A program made the position numbers and the translations under genes. Below the pieces are notes generated by a model that was not told where the DNA came from, ran no database searches, and saw only the letters and a list, made by a program, of their open reading frames with translations. Of a stretch of 64,000 nucleotides of DNA, positions 1 to 8,674 are shown piece after piece (within the stretch, counting starts at the first letter, position 1; every line of letters starts with the position of its first letter). Source of the DNA: SHLQ01 sp964562985 (GTDB lineage: Bacteria > Actinomycetota > Acidimicrobiia > Acidimicrobiales > SHLQ01). The stretch covers positions 1 through 64,000 of the forward strand of contig CAZLWE010000003.1 in assembly GCA_964562985.1 (NCBI GenBank). The letters are read 5' to 3'.

Positions 1-141
1 CATGCGATCACCCTAATCGAACGGCTGTTCGATTGCAACCCCATTCGACAGAAATCTCCGTGGTGGGCTCCGATAGGGCCGCTACTCGCGGCTGCGTTCA
101 TCGCTGCAGTGTTCTTTGCTGCCCGTCGATCGTGCCATTAA
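1..141 (+). CDS. C-terminal end of a membrane protein (partial)
   Basis: The reading frame is open from the first base to a TAA at 139-141, giving 46 residues. It holds one hydrophobic stretch of about 18 residues (from WWAPIGPLL to AVFFAAR) followed by an Arg/Cys/His tail, which looks like the last transmembrane helix of a protein starting outside the window. No domain can be named from this fragment. Confidence 0.5.
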   Translation, partial: HAITLIERLFDCNPIRQKSPWWAPIGPLLAAAFIAAVFFAARRSCH

Positions 142-252
142 ACAATGCGGCGCTGACTATTGTTGGGCAATGAATGAACGCAAGGACAGGTTGCTGCATC
201 GGGTTCACATTGTTGAGGGACTGTTGCGTGTCCTCGATGATCGACTCGCCAC

Positions 253-1323
253 GTGAAAGGGCACCACGTGAAGAGTTCGAGCGTTGTCGTGATCGGTGCT
301 GGCGTAGGCGGCCTCACTGCGGCATCGCTGTTGCACGCCGAGGGAATCGACGTGCAGTTGCTTGAAGCCAGAGACCGCACGGGCGGCCGGCTGCTCTCGG
401 TGCCGACCGAAGGCGGTCATCTCGATTTGGGAGCCACTTGGTTCTGGCCGAACGAGAAGCTCGTGAACGCGTTCGTATCCGACGCGGGACTTCAGGCATT
501 TGCGCAGCATCTCGACGGCGACATGCTGTTCCAAAGCGGGACGGTGCAGCGAGTGGCTGGCAACCAGCTCGACGTCGAATCCGGACGGCTCGCGAACGGC
601 ATGCAGTCGATCACCGAGGCGCTTGTCGCCAGGTGTCCGACTGACTCGATCCACCTCGGCCAACGCGTCGAAGCGATCCACGATCGCAGCAATGAGGGGT
701 CACTCACCGTTCGCACTGAAAGGCAAGCGATCGAAGCAGCCCACGTTGTGCTGGCCGTGCCTCCATCGCTCGCCGTGCAAAGGATCGACTTCGGCAACGA
801 AGTCGACAGCAGCGTCGCCGACCTCGCCGCCGAGACACCGGTCTGGATGGGCGCAACCATCAAGATCGTCGCCGTGTTCGAGCACGCCTTTTGGCGGGAG
901 TCTGGCCTTGCGGGGGCCGCGTTCTCCCACGATGGCCCGATGCGCGAGATCCACGACATGAGTGGGCCCGACGGCACTCCTGCTGCGCTCTTTGGGTTCT
1001 GTTCGATTCCTCCGGCAACCCCCGTGCCGACCGAGGATGATATTCGGAACCAACTCGGCGCACTGTTCGGACCCGCGGGAAACAATGCCACCGAGATTCA
1101 CGTTCAGGACTGGCGCAAGGAAATCCATACCAGCAGTCTCAGCACGCTCGCTCTACAGAACTACGCCACCTACGGTCACCCAGAGTTCCAGAAGCCAGCC
1201 ATGCGTGGACGCCTGCACTGGGCAAGCACTGAAACCTCACCCATCGCTCCCGGCCACGTCGAGGGCGCACTCGTCGCCGGCACGCGCGCCGCCGAGGCGA
1301 TTCTCCACGATCTACAGCCGTAG
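253..1323 (+). CDS. Flavin-dependent amine oxidase / FAD oxidoreductase
   Basis: 356 residues from a GTG start. The N-terminus is a Rossmann FAD-binding fold: VVVIGAGVGGLTAA at about residues 11-24 is the GxGxxG motif and LLEARDRTGGR at about 37-47 is the amine-oxidase R-x-G-G-R flavin signature. The C-terminus (HWASTET, then HVEGALVAGTRAAEAI) is the second FAD-contact segment of monoamine oxidases. It should oxidise an amine or related substrate with FAD, in the cytoplasm since no signal peptide is seen. At 356 aa it is shorter than typical 430-450 aa amine oxidases, so the substrate domain is compact. Substrate unknown. Confidence 0.85.
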   Translation: MKGHHVKSSSVVVIGAGVGGLTAASLLHAEGIDVQLLEARDRTGGRLLSVPTEGGHLDLGATWFWPNEKLVNAFVSDAGLQAFAQHLDGDMLFQSGTVQRVAGNQLDVESGRLANGMQSITEALVARCPTDSIHLGQRVEAIHDRSNEGSLTVRTERQAIEAAHVVLAVPPSLAVQRIDFGNEVDSSVADLAAETPVWMGATIKIVAVFEHAFWRESGLAGAAFSHDGPMREIHDMSGPDGTPAALFGFCSIPPATPVPTEDDIRNQLGALFGPAGNNATEIHVQDWRKEIHTSSLSTLALQNYATYGHPEFQKPAMRGRLHWASTETSPIAPGHVEGALVAGTRAAEAILHDLQP

Positions 1324-1335
1324 CAACCTTCCCCA

Positions 1336-1542
1336 TTACAGGGCGGCGGCACCGATCAGCAGGTAGGCCACGCCGGTCGTGGCGCCGAGGATCGCCATCC
1401 ACGTCGCCGCTATGGGAGACCGCGGGGTAACCGCCACACGCTTCGCCTTTGCCGCGAGCCCGAGGGCGAGACCGACGACGACCAACATGAGGGCCACGCG
1501 GGTAGGTGATAACACGGCAAACGCATACGGCGATAGGTGCAA
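1336..1542 (-). CDS. Small two-helix membrane protein
   Basis: 68 residues with two hydrophobic segments (around VALMLVVVGLALGLAA and WMAILGATTGVAYLLIGAAAL) joined by a short basic loop. The frame has no ATG; a TTG at 1540-1542 is the only usual start before an upstream in-frame stop, so the start is uncertain. It lies 39 bp downstream of galE on the same strand and ends 12 bp from the convergent oxidase. Function unknown. Confidence 0.5.
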   Translation of the reverse strand: MHLSPYAFAVLSPTRVALMLVVVGLALGLAAKAKRVAVTPRSPIAATWMAILGATTGVAYLLIGAAAL

Positions 1543-1581
1543 GACGAGAAACGCCGTTGCGCTGAGCCGGAGGCTTTAAAA

Positions 1582-2589
1582 TTATGCCTTACTTGCGTCT
1601 TGACTGTTCCAGCTGTCCTGACAGGCCTGTGCGGTACTGCGCTTTGCTGACCAGCCGAGGATCTCGTTGGCTCGGGTCGGGTCGGCAACACACTCGGCGA
1701 TGTCACCAGTGCGACGGTCGGTGATCTCATAAGGAATCGTCAGCCCGGTCGCTTCTTCGACACCGGCGATGAGCTCCAAGACACTGGTACCGACGCCTTG
1801 ACCGAGGTTGTAGGTCTGATAGCCGTCCTGCTCGTCGAGATACTCAAGCGCCGACACATGGCCTTCGACAAGGTCCATGATGTGGATGTAGTCACGCACA
1901 CCGGTGCCGTCGACGGTCGGCCAGTCGTTGCCGAACACCATGACCTTTTCGCGCTTGCCGGTGGCGACTTCCATCACCATCGGCATGAGGTTGTTGGGCT
2001 TGCCCTTCGGGGCTTCGGAAACCTTGCCCGACTCGTGGGCGCCGACCGGGTTGAAATATCGAAGCGAGGTGATCTTCCAGCGATCATCGGCCGCTGCGAC
2101 GTCGCGGATGATCACTTCGATCATCTGCTTGGTCATGCCGTAGGGGTTCGTCGCTCCGATCCCTGCAGTCTCGGGGATCGGACAGGACTCGGGGTCACCA
2201 TACACGGTTGCTGACGAGGAGAACACGAACTTCCAAACCTCGGCCGCCTGCATCGCTTCGAGCGTCGCGATCGCAGACCCGAGGTTGTTTCGGTAGTACT
2301 CGAGGGGCATCTCGACCGACTCACCTACGGCTTTGAGCGCAGCCATATGGATTACTGCGGTGACACCGTTGTCGGTCATCACCTTCGTGAGCAGCCCGAC
2401 GTCGGTAGCGTCACCCTCAACCACAGTGATTTCGGTGTCCATCAGATCGCTCACAACATTGAGCGCATCTGGTTGGGAGTTGACGAAGTTATCGACCACA
2501 ACCACGTTATGGCCCGCTTCGATTAGCGCGATAGCTGTGTGACTACCGATATATCCCGCGCCGCCAGTGACGAGAACTGTCTCACTCAT
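1582..2589 (-). CDS. galE: UDP-glucose 4-epimerase
   Basis: 335 residues, normal GalE length. Extended short-chain dehydrogenase: the NAD-binding TGGAGYIGS motif is at about residues 8-16 and the catalytic Y-x-x-x-K (YGMTK) at about 149-153, preceded by the Ser-rich FSSSATVYG strand. The C-terminal RRTGDIAECVADPTRANEILGW region binds the UDP-sugar. It interconverts UDP-glucose and UDP-galactose for the Leloir pathway and envelope polysaccharides. Unlike many neighbours it has a Shine-Dalgarno-like GAGGAAG just before the ATG. Confidence 0.95.
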   Translation of the reverse strand: MSETVLVTGGAGYIGSHTAIALIEAGHNVVVVDNFVNSQPDALNVVSDLMDTEITVVEGDATDVGLLTKVMTDNGVTAVIHMAALKAVGESVEMPLEYYRNNLGSAIATLEAMQAAEVWKFVFSSSATVYGDPESCPIPETAGIGATNPYGMTKQMIEVIIRDVAAADDRWKITSLRYFNPVGAHESGKVSEAPKGKPNNLMPMVMEVATGKREKVMVFGNDWPTVDGTGVRDYIHIMDLVEGHVSALEYLDEQDGYQTYNLGQGVGTSVLELIAGVEEATGLTIPYEITDRRTGDIAECVADPTRANEILGWSAKRSTAQACQDSWNSQDASKA

Positions 2590-2745
2590 GCTTCCTCGAA
2601 TCTCTCAGAAAGCTACCTATCGGCAGCCGCATTCAAACGATGACCATCATGACCGAACAGGCGTGTGAAGACGGTCATTGTGGGGAGTATTGGCGCTGGC
2701 GTCGGACGCCGGGATCACGGAGAAGACCGCGGTACGATCACCGAA

Positions 2746-3213
2746 GTGTCCTTACCCGCGCAGACGATACGAAACTGGCTATCTCCGACAGCCTCCTTTT
2801 CGCCTCGACACTCGGTCGGGGAGCCGGTCGCCCTAGCGAACGGCCTGACCGTCTTGGTCGAATCGACAGCGAACAAGACACTCCCGCTGATGCTTCAAGC
2901 TTCGGGTTTTCGCCGTTTCACCGATCCCATGACGCTCGACCATGCCGCCTCCGTCGTCGACGCCCTTAGAACTGCCCTTTCCTCCGTCGAAGCGAGCACA
3001 AGTTCGTCGACGACCAGAATCGAGATCGATCACCCCGGCCCGAGCACCGACTACCGAACGATCGCGGCGAACCATCCCCGTAGCCCGATTCGGATGACAC
3101 GTGTGCACCTCACGCCCCCGTCACACTTCGCGTCGAACATCTACGACCTCGATCTATCAGCGGCCGCAGCCTTAATCGCGGCTCTCCAGGAAGGCATCGC
3201 CTTATGCCGCTGA
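2746..3213 (+). CDS. Conserved-looking hypothetical protein upstream of maf
   Basis: About 155 residues from a GTG at 2746. The frame also opens at 2665, but I prefer 2746 because TACGAT lies 7 nt before it, the -10/start spacing seen at many genes here. Its end overlaps the maf start by 10 bp, which suggests translational coupling. The sequence has scattered strands, a Ser/Thr-rich middle and a helical Ala-rich end (DLSAAAALIAALQEGIAL). I do not recognise a family. Confidence 0.6.
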   Translation: MSLPAQTIRNWLSPTASFSPRHSVGEPVALANGLTVLVESTANKTLPLMLQASGFRRFTDPMTLDHAASVVDALRTALSSVEASTSSSTTRIEIDHPGPSTDYRTIAANHPRSPIRMTRVHLTPPSHFASNIYDLDLSAAAALIAALQEGIALCR

Positions 3214-3761
3214 TCCTCGCCTCCGGTTCCCCACGGCGCCTCACCCTGCTACAAGAACTTGGACTGGAACCGTTGGTCGTTCCCGCCGACATCGACGAAA
3301 CCCCACAACCGGGCGAAGATGCCGCGAGCTACGTCGAACGTCTCGCGATCGAGAAGGGCGCTGCCGTCCTTTCCGGCGCTGACGCCGATGCCGTCATCGT
3401 CTCCGCCGACACCATGGTGGTGCTCGATGGCGAGCTGCTCGGCAAGCCCGTCGACGATGCCGACGCAGCAGCCATGCTTCGACGGCTATCCGGACGAACC
3501 CACGAGGTGATGACGGGCGTTGCCGTGCGCCGTGGCGACGAAGTCGACTCCTTCGTCGAAACCACCATCGTGCACTTCGCCGAACTCACGGACGACGACA
3601 TCGCCTGGTACGTGGCAACCCGGGAACCAGCCGACAAGGCTGGCGCTTACGGAATGCAGGGCCGTGGCGGCGCGTTCGTCGTCTCCATCGAAGGCAGCTA
3701 CGACAACGTCATCGGTCTCCCCCGCCACCGGCTGAGGCCATTGATCGCCGATCTCCTTTAG
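3204..3761 (+). CDS. maf: Maf family nucleoside triphosphate pyrophosphatase
   Basis: 185 residues, normal Maf length. LILASGSPRRLTLLQELG at the N-terminus is the Maf signature (SxSPRR), and VIVSADTMVVLDGELLGKP in the middle holds the catalytic Asp and following Lys. The C-terminal GRGGAFVVSIEGSYDNVIGLP loop is also diagnostic. These enzymes hydrolyse non-canonical or modified NTPs to NMP and pyrophosphate as housecleaning. The start overlaps the preceding hypothetical gene. Confidence 0.93.
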   Translation: MPLILASGSPRRLTLLQELGLEPLVVPADIDETPQPGEDAASYVERLAIEKGAAVLSGADADAVIVSADTMVVLDGELLGKPVDDADAAAMLRRLSGRTHEVMTGVAVRRGDEVDSFVETTIVHFAELTDDDIAWYVATREPADKAGAYGMQGRGGAFVVSIEGSYDNVIGLPRHRLRPLIADLL

Positions 3762-3798
3762 GTGTCACGAAGGCGCCGGCTGCTGCCACACTGGAGTG

Positions 3799-5016
3799 AT
3801 GGACGCGACCACCTCATCGAACGCAGCGGTCGCCGATCTGCCAACCACGTTGCAGATCGGACGCATGACCGTGTCGCCGCCTGTCGTGCTCGCGCCCATG
3901 GCCGGTGTGACCACCGCGCCCTACCGCACGCTGTGTCGCCGCTTCGGAAACGAGATGGCCTACGACGAGACCGCTCAGCCGCCGGGTGACGCAACCAACG
4001 CGGTCGGCGGGTTGTACGTCAATCAAATGATCACGGCACGAGCGCTCATCGAGGGGCATCGCAAGATGATGGAATCGGCCAAGTACGCCGATGGCGAAAC
4101 CCCGCGCAGCATCCAGCTCTACGGCACCGACCCGTACTGGATCGGCGAGGCGGTCAAGAAGCTCGTCAGCGAGGGAGCCGTCGACCACATCGACATGAAC
4201 CTCGGCTGCCCGGTCGCCAAGATCACCCGTCACGGCGGCGGAAGCGCACTCCCTTGGCGCCACCACCTGCTGCGAGACATCGTGCGGGCCATGGTGTCAA
4301 ACGCAGAAGACGTGCCGGTCACCCTGAAGTTCCGCATCGGTATCGACGACGACCACATCACCATGCTCGACACCGGCAAGATCGCCGAAGATGAAGGCGC
4401 CGCCGCAGTGGCGCTCCATGCTCGCACCGCCGAACAGGCCTATTCGGGCAACGCTCGGTGGGAAACCATTGCCGAGCTCAAACAGCACGTCACCTCGATC
4501 CCCGTGCTCGGCAACGGCGACATCTGGGAAGCCTCCGACGCCATCGCCATGATGCGCGAAACCGGCTGCGACGGCGTCGTGATCGGCCGTGGCTGTCTCG
4601 GCCGCCCCTGGCTGTTCCGTGAACTCACCCAAGGCCTGTCGGGCCAAGAGATCACGCCTGCGCCAAGCTTGCATGGCGTCGTCAAGATCATGACGACCCA
4701 CCTCGACCTACTGACCGATTGGCTCGGCGAGGACCGCGGCACCCGTGACTTCCGCAAGCACACCAGTTGGTATCTGAAGGGCTTCCCGGTCGGGGGCGAA
4801 CTCCGTCAGCGAATCAACCAGATGAAGAGCCGCGAGCAAATGCTCGAACTCCTTGCCACCTTGCCCGACGAGGAGTTCCCGCCCGGCGCGTCCCGCCTCA
4901 CTCGCGGCCATAGTCACGGCCCCAAGCGCGTCGTCCTTCCCTACGGCTGGCTCGACGATCGCGATAGCCGTATCCCACCGGGGGTGAAGGCAAGCGCCTT
5001 CACATCGGGTGGCTAG
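3799..5016 (+). CDS. dusB: tRNA-dihydrouridine synthase (DusB-like)
   Basis: 405 residues. TIM-barrel flavoenzyme reducing uridines in tRNA D-loops. APMAGVTTAPYRTLCRRFG near residue 30 is the FMN-binding start, and DMNLGCPV near residue 133 contains the catalytic Cys. LKFRIG and the GNGDIW...GVVIGRGCLGRPWLF segment are further Dus/FMN signatures. The frame has GTG-ATG at 3796-3801; I choose the ATG because CACACT lies 6 nt before it. The last ~60 residues form the helical RNA-binding domain. Its stop overlaps that of the convergent VanZ-like gene. Confidence 0.9.
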   Translation: MDATTSSNAAVADLPTTLQIGRMTVSPPVVLAPMAGVTTAPYRTLCRRFGNEMAYDETAQPPGDATNAVGGLYVNQMITARALIEGHRKMMESAKYADGETPRSIQLYGTDPYWIGEAVKKLVSEGAVDHIDMNLGCPVAKITRHGGGSALPWRHHLLRDIVRAMVSNAEDVPVTLKFRIGIDDDHITMLDTGKIAEDEGAAAVALHARTAEQAYSGNARWETIAELKQHVTSIPVLGNGDIWEASDAIAMMRETGCDGVVIGRGCLGRPWLFRELTQGLSGQEITPAPSLHGVVKIMTTHLDLLTDWLGEDRGTRDFRKHTSWYLKGFPVGGELRQRINQMKSREQMLELLATLPDEEFPPGASRLTRGHSHGPKRVVLPYGWLDDRDSRIPPGVKASAFTSGG

Positions 5017-5453
5017 CTGACCAGGTCCAGCACCGGATCGTTTGCTGGTTCATCGCTTTGCTGTGCAACTTGACGACGAAGGATCATCTTCGCGATGGCT
5101 ACACCAGCGAGGATGCCGAGGCCATTGGCGATGACGTCTTCGATCGAATAGGTACGTCCAAATTCGCCCAGCTGACGGAACTCATCAGCGATGCCGAGCA
5201 GCATTACCGCAGCTGCGGCTGCCCGAATTCGAGCTGGATGCTTGGCCAACAATGCCGCGAAGAAGGCGATCGATCCGTAGATCACAAAGTGGCCGACTTT
5301 GTCGCTCATCGGCACGCTCTGAAGAATTTCCCGAAACGGACCCACCCGCCAACCGCCGAAAACGGTGAACCACACGAGCAGGCCGAACAGCCCAGCGATT
5401 GCGCTGGCGAGAAGGGCGTGACATCGACCCCAGGTTTCGGTGGTGAATTCCAT
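5013..5453 (-). CDS. VanZ-like family membrane protein
   Basis: 146 residues, four hydrophobic segments. SDKVGHFVIYGSIAFFAALL and DEFRQLGEFGRTYSIEDVIANGLG are the two VanZ-family motifs (Asp-Lys-x-x-His and E-x-x-Q ... R-x-x-x-x-x-D-x-x-x-N). The frame extends to 5522, but the ATG at 5453 has CATACT exactly 6 nt upstream and begins just before the first membrane helix, so I use it. Family members are associated with low-level teicoplanin resistance or are of unknown role; function here is not established. Confidence 0.8.
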   Translation of the reverse strand: MEFTTETWGRCHALLASAIAGLFGLLVWFTVFGGWRVGPFREILQSVPMSDKVGHFVIYGSIAFFAALLAKHPARIRAAAAAVMLLGIADEFRQLGEFGRTYSIEDVIANGLGILAGVAIAKMILRRQVAQQSDEPANDPVLDLVS

Positions 5454-5546
5454 GGCTGCAGTATGGAACCCCGAATGCAAAGGAAAGATAAAGCTCTCCT
5501 CAAGAGGTTTCAAGATCTTCATTTCTTCCCCAAAGCAGGGCTCTGC

Positions 5547-6380
5547 CTAGCCGGTGGGAAGCACGCAACGATGTCGCAGAGATCCGATTCCCTCGATTGT
5601 CACGACTAACTCGTCTCCGTCGCTCAGCCAGTCGGGTGGGGTTCGTGCTGCCCCAACCCCTCCTGGGGTGCCAGTGGCGATCACGTCACCCGGTTCAAGG
5701 GTGATGATCTGAGATAGGTCGGCCACCAGCTCTGCTGGGCCAAAGATCAACTGGTCGGTGTTCGACTGTTGTTTCACGTGCCCATTCACCGAAGAGCTGA
5801 TGGTCAAGCCGGAGCCGTCGCCAATTTCATCGACGGTCACCAGCACTGGCCCCAACCCGCTCGCGTTCTCGAAGGTCTTCCCAGCGAGAAACTGTGTTGT
5901 GCGGCGTTGGTAGTCGCGAACCGAGAAATCGTTGAAGACCGTAAACCCGGCGATGTAGGTGTGCGCGTCGTCGACGTTCACGTCGCGAGCCCGAGCCCCA
6001 ATGATCATCGCCAGTTCGGCTTCCCAGTCGTTGTGCGTCGATATGGACCGAGGCGGGAGGTGCAGGTCGTCGTTCGCACCGATCAAGGCGCCGCTGAACT
6101 TCGAGAAGTACGTAGGAGCGGACGGAAGCTCTCGACCCATCTCCTCGACATGATCCCGATAGTTCAACCCGACACAGATGATCTTGTTCGGCCGCGTCAC
6201 CAACGGCGCCCACTCAACACCATCCAGATCGAGGATCTCTCCATCGGCTCCGATGTTGGTGACGCCGTCGACGAGAAGGCGCCCCACGTCGGGGGAATCG
6301 AGCACTTCGACTTGTCCGTGCGATGGGTTGACCCGAACAGCTCGTGTCTCGTCGCCGTAGCGGATGGTCCCGAACTGCAT
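5547..6380 (-). CDS. Fumarylacetoacetate hydrolase family protein
   Basis: 277 residues. The FAH catalytic domain fills residues ~75-275: CVGLNYRDHVEEMGRELPSAP, then DWEAELAMIIG with metal-binding Glu residues, GFTVFNDFSVRDYQRRT, and GDVIATGTPGGVG near the end. The family hydrolyses C-C bonds of, or decarboxylates/hydrates, 2-oxo acids with Mg2+; the substrate cannot be read from sequence. It is divergent from the deaminase gene with only 25 bp between start codons. TAGAGT lies 6 nt before the ATG, so a leaderless mRNA is expected. Confidence 0.88.
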   Translation of the reverse strand: MQFGTIRYGDETRAVRVNPSHGQVEVLDSPDVGRLLVDGVTNIGADGEILDLDGVEWAPLVTRPNKIICVGLNYRDHVEEMGRELPSAPTYFSKFSGALIGANDDLHLPPRSISTHNDWEAELAMIIGARARDVNVDDAHTYIAGFTVFNDFSVRDYQRRTTQFLAGKTFENASGLGPVLVTVDEIGDGSGLTISSSVNGHVKQQSNTDQLIFGPAELVADLSQIITLEPGDVIATGTPGGVGAARTPPDWLSDGDELVVTIEGIGSLRHRCVLPTG

Positions 6381-6405
6381 GGGCGAACTCTACAAGACTG
6401 GCCAC
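6381..6405. promoter_or_regulatory. Back-to-back divergent leaderless promoters
   Basis: The 25 bp between the FAH and deaminase starts hold a -10 for each gene: TAGAGT on the minus strand (6387-6392), 6 nt from the FAH ATG, and AAGACT on the plus strand (6394-6399), 6 nt from the deaminase ATG. The two -10 boxes are 1 bp apart, so each -35 must lie in the opposite gene and the promoters overlap physically. Promoter assignment is inferred from spacing. Confidence 0.55.
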
Positions 6406-7806
6406 ATGAGTTCTTCAGAGGTGACCTCGCCCATCGCAACGGCTGACTTGCTCATCGTCAACGCCGGGCTCATTGCAACCGTTGATTCGGAGCGCCGAGA
6501 GTTAGCTGGCGGCTGGATAGCCATTAACGGTGGGCTGATCAGTGGAGTTGGTCGCTCAACAGACGCCCCACCGGACGCCATAAAGACCGTCGACGCCACC
6601 GATCAACTCATCACACCAGGTCTGGTCAACACCCATCATCACCTGTACCAAAACCTGACCCGCGCCTGGTCACCGATGACCGACAAGCCACTGTTCGGCT
6701 GGCTGCAATCGCTCTACCCCACATGGACGGCGAACCTCGACGAAGAGGCCGTCCACACGGCAGCGTGGGTGGGCCTCGCCGAACTCGCACTCTCCGGTTG
6801 CACGACGAGCAGCGACCATCACTACCTGCACCCGCGACGAGCTGGTGATCTGCTCGCAGCCGAGATACGGGCCGCCCAGGATCTTGGTATGCGATTTCAT
6901 CCGACCTATGGGTCGATGAGTCTGTCGGTGAAGGACGGCGGGCTTCCCCCAGACGATGCGGTACTCACTGAAGACGAGATCTTGGCCAACTCCAAGATGC
7001 ACGTCGAACGCTGGCATGACGCCAGCCACGGCTCGATGACACAGATCGCGCTTGCGCCGTGTAGCCCGTTCAGCGTCACCCCAGATCTCATGCGTCGAAC
7101 CGCCGAGCTAGCGGAGTCACTCGACGTCCGGCTCCACACTCACCTCGCCGAGAACGCCGAGGATGATGACTACGCGATCGCGACATTCGGCATGCGACCG
7201 GTCGAACTCTATGAAGATGTCGGCTGGCTGACCGATCGTTCGTGGGGTGCTCACGTGGTTCGCCCGAACCCCGATGAGGTCGCACGACTCGGCGCTGCCG
7301 GTGTAGGAATCGCTCACTGCCCGAGCTCGAACATGATCCTGAGTTCGGGAATCGCACCGGTGGTCGACCTGCGTGCAGCTGGCTGCCCGGTTGGCCTGGG
7401 TTGCGATGGTTCCTCATCGGCGGATTCCGCTTCGCTCTGGCAAGAAGCACGGCTGTCGATGCTGCAGGGCAAATTGACCTCTGGTGCTGCTGCTATGACG
7501 GCACGGACCGCCCTGGAGGTCGCAACCCGTGGCGGCGCGGGCTGTCTCGGACGAGAGGGCGAACTCGGCGAGATCTCGGTCGGAGCCGTAGCGGACCTCG
7601 CCATTTGGAAATTGGAGGGACCCGCCTATGCCGGTGTCCTCGACGACCTCGTCGAAGGTTGGCTCCGGTGCGGCCCCAACCAGGCATGGCACACCATCGT
7701 GAACGGCCGATTTGTCGTCGAGAACGGTGGGCTGGTTCACGACCAACTCATCACCATGCTGGAGTCCCATCGATTAGTCGCCCGGCGCTTCCAGCCGGAA
7801 GCCTGA
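6406..7806 (+). CDS. Amidohydrolase, 8-oxoguanine deaminase-like
   Basis: 466 residues from the ATG at 6406 (the frame opens earlier but this start has a -10 6 nt upstream and suits the FAH promoter). Metal-dependent amidohydrolase of the TrzA/AtzA group: NTHHHLYQ supplies the H-x-H ligands, then HTHLAEN, HCPSSN and GCDGSSSADS with the catalytic Asp. GSMSLSVKDGGLPPDD and IALAPCSPFSVT closely resemble 8-oxoguanine deaminases, which convert 8-oxoguanine to uric acid. Other ring-amino substrates remain possible. A strong hairpin follows the stop. Confidence 0.85.
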   Translation: MSSSEVTSPIATADLLIVNAGLIATVDSERRELAGGWIAINGGLISGVGRSTDAPPDAIKTVDATDQLITPGLVNTHHHLYQNLTRAWSPMTDKPLFGWLQSLYPTWTANLDEEAVHTAAWVGLAELALSGCTTSSDHHYLHPRRAGDLLAAEIRAAQDLGMRFHPTYGSMSLSVKDGGLPPDDAVLTEDEILANSKMHVERWHDASHGSMTQIALAPCSPFSVTPDLMRRTAELAESLDVRLHTHLAENAEDDDYAIATFGMRPVELYEDVGWLTDRSWGAHVVRPNPDEVARLGAAGVGIAHCPSSNMILSSGIAPVVDLRAAGCPVGLGCDGSSSADSASLWQEARLSMLQGKLTSGAAAMTARTALEVATRGGAGCLGREGELGEISVGAVADLAIWKLEGPAYAGVLDDLVEGWLRCGPNQAWHTIVNGRFVVENGGLVHDQLITMLESHRLVARRFQPEA

Positions 7807-8348
7807 TGACCACCCGATCAGCGGTCGGGTGCTGACTGGGCTCCGAGGTAAGACGACCCGGGACCAGCCACCACCCGACCACGGGCCAAGCCCGTAGCTC
7901 CACAAAGTGGAGATGTTGTAGGAACCCTGACGCGCCGATCGGTTATCGCGAAAAGGGACGACTTGTTCTGATGTTCACGCTGCTTGCGGACCGTTCATTT
8001 CACGAACGCGCAGCGTCGAGCGCGCATCGACCGCGATCACGCTGGGACTCGGCGACCCCACCCACGGTCATGGATCCAAGTGCGCCTACGTGCCCCCAGG
8101 GCAAGTACTAATGTGACATCGACGATCGTTCTGGGACTATTCGTGATCAATAAGGGAGTTAATCCCCCACAGATGACTTCTAGTCGCTATATTTTCAAAT
8201 TGGTAAGACACACATGCACAAGAGTGCAGGCCATTACCACTATCTGAGGCCTTGCACCACGAAAAGCGCGATCGAAACCGTGGCTGGTGGGATCGAACGA
8301 ATGCGAACCATCTGTGTCTCTACCGACACCTGAACGATCTACGGAGCT
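7807..8348. other. Intergenic region with three consecutive hairpins
   Basis: No convincing gene. Near the left end are a 7-bp hairpin (7811-7831, CACCCGA/TCGGGTG), a 6-bp hairpin with a CAA loop (7881-7895, ACGGGC/GCCCGT) and a 6-bp hairpin with an AAA loop (7898-7912, CTCCAC/GTGGAG). The first is well placed to end the deaminase transcript but lacks a T-run. The right half (about 8140-8250) is more AT-rich and probably holds the promoter of the next small gene. Confidence 0.45.
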
Positions 8349-8666
8349 ATGTCTCGAGCCACGCCCCCCAAACCGTTTCCTTCTGATGGGACCGCGCGCT
8401 TGGTTGATCCACCGTCCGTCGAGCAGTTGCCGGCAGAGCCGATTTCCTATTGGGGCGTCGACTTCTGGGGTCAGTTCCTCCCGCTCGCGTTTATCGTGAC
8501 ACTCCTCGCCGCCACCGTGAGCATGTCGACCACCCCACCACTCATCGAACAACCTGCGAGCCAGTCCCAGGCCCCCATAGGTCTATCTCACGAGGATCTC
8601 GATTCGCGCGCTGCGCAAAACATCGATGACATTCTCCCCGGCGTGCCGGAGAACCCTTACGAGTAG
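8349..8666 (+). CDS. Small single-pass membrane protein, hypothetical
   Basis: 105 residues: a Pro-rich N-terminal part of about 40 residues, one hydrophobic helix (FWGQFLPLAFIVTLLAATVSM), then a polar Ser/Gln/Asp-rich tail that may be extracytoplasmic. It ends 8 bp from the convergent ABC operon. No recognised family; the composition argues that it is a real gene. Confidence 0.5.
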   Translation: MSRATPPKPFPSDGTARLVDPPSVEQLPAEPISYWGVDFWGQFLPLAFIVTLLAATVSMSTTPPLIEQPASQSQAPIGLSHEDLDSRAAQNIDDILPGVPENPYE

Positions 8667-8674
8667 GTAATGCG

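Noticed and set aside
5058..5609. 183-codon plus-strand frame opposite the VanZ-like gene
   Set aside because: No motifs; the minus-strand gene has the VanZ signature and membrane helices.
7984..8247. 87-codon plus-strand frame in the intergenic region
   Set aside because: Composition and codon use are not protein-like and no ribosome site or -10 spacing supports its start.
8141..8260. AT-rich stretch with AAATTGGTAAGACACACATGC as a tRNA
   Set aside because: No cloverleaf, no TTCRA T-loop and no acceptor stem could be drawn.
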